Below are positions 1 through 3,454 of a stretch of DNA of 5,219 nt, one piece after another. The notes beneath the pieces were generated by a model. The model did not search any database. It was given only the letters and a program-made list of their open reading frames with translations, and was not told the origin of the DNA. Within the stretch, counting starts at the first letter, position 1. Every line of letters begins with the position of its first letter. Source of the stretch: Candidatus Faecalibacterium faecipullorum (GTDB lineage: Bacteria > Bacillota > Clostridia > Oscillospirales > Ruminococcaceae); contig DWXX01000166.1 in assembly GCA_019118985.1 (NCBI GenBank), positions 1 through 5,219 on the forward strand, written 5' to 3'. Made by a program: the position numbers and the translations under genes.

Positions 1-52
1 TCACTTTGCCAGCCTGCCGCATATCGGTCAAATTTTCAAAATATTCGAACAT
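1..52 (-). CDS. Partial gene start, probable ISAs1-family transposase N-terminus
   Basis: Only 17 codons and one base are visible; the gene runs off the left edge. They read MFEYFENLTDMRQAGKV. A short F-x-x-F stretch followed by D-x-RQAGKV is characteristic of the start of ISAs1-family (H-repeat associated) DDE transposases, where the usual form is DPRQAGKV. Here a Met replaces the Pro. The ATG (50-52) is preceded by an AAAGGGGG ribosome binding site at 65-72, 12 bases away, which is rather far. The surrounding DNA is clearly more AT-rich than the rest of the window, consistent with a mobile insertion. The family call rests on 17 residues from memory of the family pattern, so it is moderate at best. 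That a minus-strand gene starts here is somewhat better supported. Confidence 0.5.
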   Translation of the reverse strand, partial: MFEYFENLTDMRQAGKV

Positions 53-119
53 CGTGGTATTCAGCCCCCTTTGGACTTACTTTACCATATTGTTCTCTTT
101 TTGACTATACCCTTTCATG
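1..119 (-). mobile_element. Possible end of an insertion sequence (AT-rich edge upstream of the transposase-like gene)
   Basis: The first roughly 118 bases are AT-rich. From about base 121 the sequence becomes very GC-rich and stays so, apart from the 2280-2610 toxin region. The break lies about 65 bases upstream of the transposase-like start codon, a plausible distance for the left end of an ISAs1-like element. I cannot identify a terminal inverted repeat or target duplication because the other end is outside the window. The boundary is therefore an estimate from composition only. Confidence 0.3.
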
Positions 120-149
120 CGTAGGCCGTGGTTTGGACATGGCGGCGGC

Positions 150-178
150 TTGCGCCCGGGCGGGGAATGCGGTATACT
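150..178 (+). promoter_or_regulatory. Probable sigma-A promoter of the SEDS gene
   Basis: TTGCGC at 150-155 is followed by a 17-base spacer and TATACT at 173-178. The -10 box matches consensus in five of six positions and the -35 in three or four. Transcription would start near 185, giving a leader of about 28 bases that contains the AAAGGAGG ribosome binding site. This arrangement also argues against any start codon upstream of 213, since those would lie before the transcript begins. Confidence 0.6.
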
Positions 179-197
179 AATAGAACACACGTCACAG

Positions 198-205
198 AAA
201 GGAGG
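198..205 (+). promoter_or_regulatory. Ribosome binding site fixing the SEDS gene start
   Basis: AAAGGAGG lies 7 bases before the ATG at 213. The reading frame is open further upstream to an ATG at 117, which would add 32 residues. Those residues are not membrane-like, and that ATG has no such site in front of it, so 213 is preferred. Confidence 0.85.
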
Positions 206-212
206 CGCGCAG

Positions 213-1433
213 ATGCTGGAAAGCATACGCAGCTACGCAAAGCGCACCGACAAATATTACCTGGCGCTGTGCCTGTTCAGCAGCGCGATGGCGGTGCTGC
301 TGCTGGCGTCCTGGGCGGCGGAGCAGGGCGGGGGCTTTGCCACCGACGAGCTGACCGGCCAGATCACCGGCATCGGGGACTTCCGCCGGGCGCTGGTACA
401 GGCTGCCGCCGCGGGGATGGGGCTGCTGGTCGCCCTGGGGCTGTCCACCGTCGACTACCGGCGGCTGGTCAAGGTCTGGCCCTTCCATGTGGCCTTCACA
501 TGGGGGCTGGTGCTGCCCACCCTCTTCATCCACAACCTTGCCCTCGGGCCGCTGACCATCGGCTACAACGCCGGCGACACCGACAACTATTCCTGGTACC
601 GGCTGGGGGGCTTCACCTTTCAGCCCACCGAGCTGGCCAAGATCAGCTTCATCCTGACCTTCGCCATGCATTTGAACAACGTCCGCGGCCGCATCAACCA
701 GCCCAAAGAGCTGGCCAAGCTGCTGGCTCATCTCTTCGCGCCCATCCTGATCATCCACATCCAGGGGGACGACGGCACCGCCATCATCTACGGCATCATC
801 GGCTGCTGCATGATGTTCACCGCCGGGCTGAGCTGGAAGTACATCGTCGGCGCCCTGGCGGCGGGGGTGGCGGCGGTGTCGGCGGCCTTCATGTTCCTCA
901 GCGACAGCATCGGCAAGAGCTACCAGTGGTACCGCATCCTGGCGGTCATCGACCCCGAGAACGCCACCAACTGGGCCCCCAGCGAGGAAGTGTGGAAGAA
1001 CATCGTCTACCAGCAGGACCGGGGCGAGGTAGCCCTGGGCGCGGGGGGCATCCTGGGCAACGGGCTGTTCAGCGGGGAATACTACAGCGTCCCCAACGCC
1101 CACAACGACTTTATCTTCAGCTGGGCGGGCAACGCGCTGGGCTTTGTGGGCTGTATGGTGGTGCTGGGGGTGCTGATCACCCTGGTCATCCGCACCTTCA
1201 TGGTGGGCGCCCGCAGCGAGGACCTGCTGGGCAGCTTCATCTGCGCCGGGGTGGGGGGCGCGCTGCTGGCGCAGATCGCCGTCAACGTCGGCATGAACCT
1301 GCGTCTGCTGCCGGTCATCGGCGTCACCCTGCCCTTTTACTCCGCCGGCGGCAGTTCGATCCTGATGCTCTACATCTGCGTCGGGCTGGTGCTGTCGGTA
1401 CACATGCACAACAAGAAAAAACTGTTCGGCTAA
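213..1433 (+). CDS. SEDS-family peptidoglycan glycosyltransferase (FtsW/RodA/SpoVE type)
   Basis: This 406-residue polytopic membrane protein belongs to the SEDS family. These proteins polymerise lipid II into glycan strands with a partner class B penicillin-binding protein, for cell elongation, division or sporulation. Family marks seen: WYRLGGFTFQPTELAKI (128-144), the GT-containing motif QGDDGTA (184-190), QQDRGEVALGAGGILGNGLF (267-286), AHNDFIF (296-302) with Asp299 at the place of the essential SEDS aspartate, and the C-terminal NVGMNLRLLPVIGVTLPF (358-375) followed by YSAGGSS. Several hydrophobic segments alternate with short loops. Length is normal for the family. The second motif is usually QPDxGT; here Gly replaces Pro. 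No penicillin-binding protein gene adjoins it, so I cannot say whether it is RodA, FtsW or SpoVE. The overall wording of the motifs leans to RodA. It appears to be a single-gene transcript between its own promoter and terminator. Confidence 0.93.
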   Translation: MLESIRSYAKRTDKYYLALCLFSSAMAVLLLASWAAEQGGGFATDELTGQITGIGDFRRALVQAAAAGMGLLVALGLSTVDYRRLVKVWPFHVAFTWGLVLPTLFIHNLALGPLTIGYNAGDTDNYSWYRLGGFTFQPTELAKISFILTFAMHLNNVRGRINQPKELAKLLAHLFAPILIIHIQGDDGTAIIYGIIGCCMMFTAGLSWKYIVGALAAGVAAVSAAFMFLSDSIGKSYQWYRILAVIDPENATNWAPSEEVWKNIVYQQDRGEVALGAGGILGNGLFSGEYYSVPNAHNDFIFSWAGNALGFVGCMVVLGVLITLVIRTFMVGARSEDLLGSFICAGVGGALLAQIAVNVGMNLRLLPVIGVTLPFYSAGGSSILMLYICVGLVLSVHMHNKKKLFG

Positions 1434-1435
1434 AC

Positions 1436-1465
1436 AAAAGGGCCGCCCGGCGGGGCGGCTCTTTT
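1436..1465. terminator. Bidirectional rho-independent terminator
   Basis: A 13-bp stem (1436-1448 with 1453-1465) has a 4-base loop (GGCG). The arms begin with AAAAG and end with CTTTT, so each strand gives a GC-rich hairpin followed by a U-rich run. One pair, 1441 with 1460, is G-U on the plus-strand RNA but C-A, a mismatch, on the minus-strand RNA, so termination should be somewhat better for the SEDS gene. It sits between the SEDS stop (1431-1433) and the stop of the convergent DUF5655-like gene (1484-1486), and can serve both. Confidence 0.88.
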
Positions 1466-1483
1466 CGTTTGGGTCGTTTGGGG

Positions 1484-1867
1484 TCATTTGGCGGCGGCAA
1501 AGGCGGCCGCTTCCCGGACCCAGCCCATCAGTTCATCGTCCACCTCGGCGGGGTCGCTGATGACGATGTGGTGGGTCCAGCGGCCGGGGTAGGGCTCGGT
1601 GGCGACGGCGACGCGGGGGCTGTCCAGCCGGCGGGCCAGCCCGACCGTCACCACCAGCCAGCAGGGGGGCAGCTCGGCCTTTCTGCGCACCCGCGCAAAG
1701 GACGCGCAGGCGAACAGGCGCCGGTTGTAAAAAGTGATCTGGCTCTTCTGCACCTTGATGCGGACGCTGTCCACCTCGGCGAGGATGCGCCCTTCCAGCG
1801 CCTCGTAAAGGGGCAGGGCCTCGGGGTGCTTCTGCGCCTCAAAAAACGCCATGGTATCGAAATCCAT
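1484..1867 (-). CDS. DUF5655-like protein of unknown function
   Basis: This is a 127-residue soluble protein with no signal peptide or membrane segment. It matches what I know of the DUF5655 family: an N-terminal helical part (YEALEGRILAEVDSVRIKV, 21-39), a central KSQITFYNRRLFACASF stretch (41-57), and a C-terminal PYPGRWTHHIVIS motif (92-104) followed by an acidic helix (EVDDELMGWVREA). The conserved lysine, tyrosine, arginine and paired histidines suggest a ligand- or nucleic-acid-binding surface, but no function is established. The start codon lies 12 bases after the stop of the DUF2200-like gene. Its only ribosome binding site is a weak AAGGGGG overlapping that stop, so translation is probably coupled. 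It ends just before the bidirectional terminator. Confidence 0.85.
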   Translation of the reverse strand: MDFDTMAFFEAQKHPEALPLYEALEGRILAEVDSVRIKVQKSQITFYNRRLFACASFARVRRKAELPPCWLVVTVGLARRLDSPRVAVATEPYPGRWTHHIVISDPAEVDDELMGWVREAAAFAAAK

Positions 1868-1879
1868 CTGTCCGCCCCC

Positions 1880-2239
1880 TTACCCTTTGCGCAGGATTTT
1901 TTCCATCGGGCGGCCTTTGGCCAGCTCGTCCACCAGCTTGTCCAGGCGGCGGATGTCCTGCATCAGCGGGTCGTCGATGGCCTCCACCCGCACCCCGCAG
2001 ACCGTCCCGGTGACGAGGGTGCGGGCGGGGTTCAGCGCCGGCGCGCCGCGGAAGAAGTCCCCGTAGCTGACGCCGGAGGCAGCCGCCGCGGCGATGGCGT
2101 CGGGGGTATAGCCGGTCAGCCATGCGGTGACGGCGTCCACCTCGGCGGCGGTGCGGCCTTTTTTGACCGCCTTGGCCACCAGCAGGGGGTAGACCTTGGC
2201 AAAGGGCATGGCGTAGACTTTTTCATAGTTCGCGGGCAT
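1880..2239 (-). CDS. DUF2200-like protein of unknown function
   Basis: This is a 119-residue soluble protein. The opening ANYEKVYAMPFAKVYPLLV, the central LTGYT and GVSYGDFFRGAP stretches, and the ending DPLMQDIRRLDKLVDELAKG followed by a basic tail are typical of the DUF2200 family, small proteins widespread in bacteria with no assigned biochemical role. The frame stays open 32 codons upstream to 2335, but the ATG at 2237-2239 is chosen because an AAAGGAGG site (2248-2255) stands 8 bases before it and because family members start with M-x-ANYEKVYAM. It is the first gene of a two-gene unit with the DUF5655-like gene. Family identity is secure; function is unknown. Confidence 0.9.
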   Translation of the reverse strand: MPANYEKVYAMPFAKVYPLLVAKAVKKGRTAAEVDAVTAWLTGYTPDAIAAAAASGVSYGDFFRGAPALNPARTLVTGTVCGVRVEAIDDPLMQDIRRLDKLVDELAKGRPMEKILRKG

Positions 2240-2247
2240 GGGCGGGG

Positions 2248-2255
2248 CCTCCTTT
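2248..2255 (-). promoter_or_regulatory. Ribosome binding site fixing the DUF2200-like start
   Basis: On the minus strand AAAGGAGG stands 8 bases before the ATG at 2239. It decides between this start and longer versions of the frame reaching 2335, which would also overlap the antitoxin promoter. Confidence 0.85.
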
Positions 2256-2279
2256 GGCGGAAAACGGCAGGGCTGCCGG

Positions 2280-2308
2280 TTGACAATTTTGCGAAAATGC
2301 GTTATACT
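2280..2308 (+). promoter_or_regulatory. Near-consensus promoter of the antisense (antitoxin) RNA
   Basis: TTGACA (2280-2285), a 17-base spacer and TATACT (2303-2308) make the strongest promoter in the window. No plus-strand protein gene follows. The predicted start near 2315 leads within 95 bases into the bidirectional terminator at 2359-2407, so the product should be a short RNA. A strong constitutive promoter on the antisense side is what type I antitoxin RNAs require. Confidence 0.85.
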
Positions 2309-2314
2309 ACAGAT

Positions 2315-2407
2315 AGAAAGGGTGCTGCCGGACAAACGGTAGTCCCCCGGTTTGTTACAAAAAGAAGTAACCGTTAGCCGGGAAGCTATAGGCGGTTACT
2401 TCTTTTT
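2315..2407 (+). ncRNA. Predicted type I antitoxin RNA, antisense to the toxin 3' end
   Basis: The predicted transcript is about 93 nt, from the promoter at 2280-2308 to the terminator run ending at 2407. Two structures are visible. One is a hairpin with ACAAAC (2332-2337) pairing with GTTTGT (2350-2355), possibly extended inward by two G-C pairs next to a bulged base. The other is the 15-bp terminator stem. The RNA is complementary to the last codons and the terminator of the toxin message, an overlap of about 49 nt. Convergent transcription over a shared terminator is the layout of the Fst-type par locus of Enterococcus and related systems. The RNA itself is inferred from promoter and terminator, not observed. 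Confidence 0.7.
2359..2407. terminator. Perfect bidirectional terminator shared by toxin mRNA and antisense RNA
   Basis: The arms 2359-2373 and 2393-2407 are perfectly complementary over 15 bp, with five A at one outer end and five T at the other, so both strands give a hairpin ending in a U-run. Within the 19-base loop a further 4-bp stem is possible (2375-2378 with 2385-2388). The toxin stop codon (2396-2398) and its last three lysine codons lie inside the right arm, so the end of the toxin coding region is itself part of the terminator. Confidence 0.92.
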
Positions 2408-2482
2408 ATTTGCCTGCATGAACAGGCCAATAATGGCAACGACTAAAAGGCCGGTCTGGATCAGATCGGAATATGTAACCAT
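2396..2482 (-). CDS. Small holin-like type I toxin
   Basis: This 28-residue peptide begins MVTYSDLIQTG, continues as one hydrophobic helix (about residues 11-22, rich in Leu, Val, Ile) and ends Q-A-N-K-K-K. The MVTYSDLIQ opening, single membrane span and short basic tail are those of the putative holin-like toxins of Firmicutes, relatives in design of Fst and TxpA, which insert in the cell membrane and harm the cell when not repressed. AAAGGGGGG (2489-2497) serves as ribosome binding site, 6 bases before the ATG. An in-frame ATG at 2500 would give 34 residues, but it overlaps that site and is less likely. The stop codon lies in the terminator stem. A facing antisense RNA is predicted across its 3' end. 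Toxicity is inferred from family resemblance. Confidence 0.85.
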   Translation of the reverse strand: MVTYSDLIQTGLLVVAIIGLFMQANKKK

Positions 2483-2487
2483 TGTCA

Positions 2488-2543
2488 GCCCCCCTTTCAT
2501 TGCGATCGGGGGGCAAAGAAGCGCCCCCGATCAAATCAGGGGG
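2488..2543 (-). promoter_or_regulatory. Toxin mRNA leader with two mutually exclusive hairpins
   Basis: In the minus-strand RNA four tracts follow one another: C5 (2539-2543), G5 (2524-2528), C6 (2508-2513), and G6 (2489-2494), which is the ribosome binding site. G5 with C6 forms a 9-bp stem (2504-2512 with 2524-2532) that leaves the binding site free. Alternatively C6 with its flanking G pairs with G6 and the next C over 7 bp (2508-2514 with 2488-2494), hiding the binding site, while C5 can pair with G5. The pairings are read directly; their regulatory use is inference. Confidence 0.55.
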
Positions 2544-2580
2544 ACACACCGCTTGCCGTTTATCGACAACACCCACCTAT

Positions 2581-2609
2581 AGAATAACACACAGACCGGT
2601 AAAAAACAA
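2581..2609 (-). promoter_or_regulatory. Predicted promoter of the toxin mRNA
   Basis: On the minus strand TTGTTT (2604-2609), a 17-base spacer and TATTCT (2581-2586) are seen, with an extended -10 TG one base before the hexamer. The start would be near 2574, giving a leader of about 90 bases before the toxin ATG and a message of about 215 nt ending at the terminator. The -35 lies in the T-run of the pflA terminator. Confidence 0.6.
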
Positions 2610-2642
2610 GGCCCGGCGTGCGGTTGGCACGTCGGGCCTTGT
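2601..2642 (-). terminator. Rho-independent terminator of the pfl operon
   Basis: A 16-bp stem (2606-2621 with 2627-2642) has a 5-base loop and one A-C mismatch on the minus-strand RNA (2632 with 2616). It is followed by six U (2601-2606), the last pair falling within the run. It begins 5 bases after the pflA stop codon. Confidence 0.9.
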
Positions 2643-2647
2643 GCGGT

Positions 2648-3454
2648 TTATCCGGGGTAGCGGCTGACGCCCAGCAGCTCTTCGGCGCGGCGGACTTCAG
2701 CGTCGGTGGGGGGAACGGCGTCGGCGAGGGTGTAGGGGATGCCCAGCTTCTGCCACTTGTAAAGGCCGAGGGTGTGGTAGGGCAGCACCTCCACCCGCTG
2801 CACGGTGGGCAGGCTCGCGATGAAGGCGCCGGTGCGGCGCAGCCCCTCCTCGTCGTCGGTCAGGCCGGGCACCAGCACATGCCGGACCCACAGCGGCACG
2901 CCGAGGTCGGCCACATGCCGGGCCATGGCCAGGATGTTCTCATTGCTGCGGCCGGTCAGGCTGCGGTGCTTTGCGGGGTCGATCTCCTTGAGGTCGAGGA
3001 TGACCAGATTGGTGTACCGCATCAGCTCGTCGAAGGCGGCCAGATAGGCCGCGTCGTCGGGGCGGAAGGGCCCGCCGGCGGTGTCAAGGGCGGTGTGCAC
3101 CCCCCTGGCCCGGGCCAGCTTGAAAAAGGCGGTCAGGAAGGGCATCTGCAAGAGCGGCTCGCCCCCACTGACGGTGACGCCGCCCTTTTTGCCCCAGTAG
3201 CTGCGGTACCGCCAGACGTGGTCGAACAGCGCCTGCGGGGTCCACCGGGCCCCCACGCCGCAGGCCCAGGTCTCGGGGTTGTGGCAGTAGCGGCAGCGCA
3301 GGGCGCACCCCTGCAGAAAGACCACGAACCGCACCCCCGGCCCGTCCACCGAGCCGAAACTCTCGAGGGAATGGACCAGCCCCACCGGGGCGTCGGCGGC
3401 TTCAGGCGTTTGGGGGGCGGTCAGCGGGGCCGGCGTGCGCTCACAGACGCCCAT
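2648..3454 (-). CDS. pflA: Pyruvate formate-lyase activating enzyme (radical SAM)
   Basis: This 268-residue enzyme uses a [4Fe-4S] cluster and S-adenosylmethionine to abstract hydrogen from a glycine of PflB, creating the glycyl radical that activates it. The cluster motif is CALRCRYC (Cys50, Cys54, Cys57), preceded by SFGSVDGPGVRFVVFLQG. The SAM-binding VSGGEPLLQ is at 95-103, LDLKEIDP at 153-160, WVRHVLVPGLTDD at 189-201 and LPYHTLGLYKW at 224-234. All are typical of PflA. The first ~25 residues before GLVHSLESFG are longer than usual and rich in Ala and Pro. The ATG overlaps the pflB end by 14 bases and lacks a clear ribosome binding site, so translation is probably coupled to pflB or begins slightly downstream. 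It is the last gene of the operon, with a terminator directly after it. Confidence 0.95.
   Translation of the reverse strand: MGVCERTPAPLTAPQTPEAADAPVGLVHSLESFGSVDGPGVRFVVFLQGCALRCRYCHNPETWACGVGARWTPQALFDHVWRYRSYWGKKGGVTVSGGEPLLQMPFLTAFFKLARARGVHTALDTAGGPFRPDDAAYLAAFDELMRYTNLVILDLKEIDPAKHRSLTGRSNENILAMARHVADLGVPLWVRHVLVPGLTDDEEGLRRTGAFIASLPTVQRVEVLPYHTLGLYKWQKLGIPYTLADAVPPTDAEVRRAEELLGVSRYPG

Noticed and set aside
65..72. Similarity between the ribosome-binding stretches before the transposase-like gene and the toxin gene (AAAGGGGG followed by CTGA)
   Set aside because: It is short and mostly explained by both being ribosome binding sites; the sequence on either side does not match, so it is not treated as a shared repeat.
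192..1487. A 431-codon minus-strand frame opposite the SEDS gene
   Set aside because: Its composition (Gln, Asp, His, Gly, Pro rich, no motifs) is that of an antisense shadow. The plus-strand frame has membrane helices, family motifs, a promoter and a ribosome binding site.
128..2377. A very long open frame on the plus strand (749 codons)
   Set aside because: It crosses the SEDS gene in another frame, a terminator, and two genes on the other strand. Its translation is a low-complexity mix of Arg, Gly, His and Pro, as expected from frame-shifted GC-rich DNA.
2352..2667. Two plus-strand frames of 61-76 codons across the toxin region
   Set aside because: They run through the terminator, the toxin on the other strand and the pfl terminator, and have no ribosome binding site. 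The antisense transcript is predicted to end at 2407, inside the first one.
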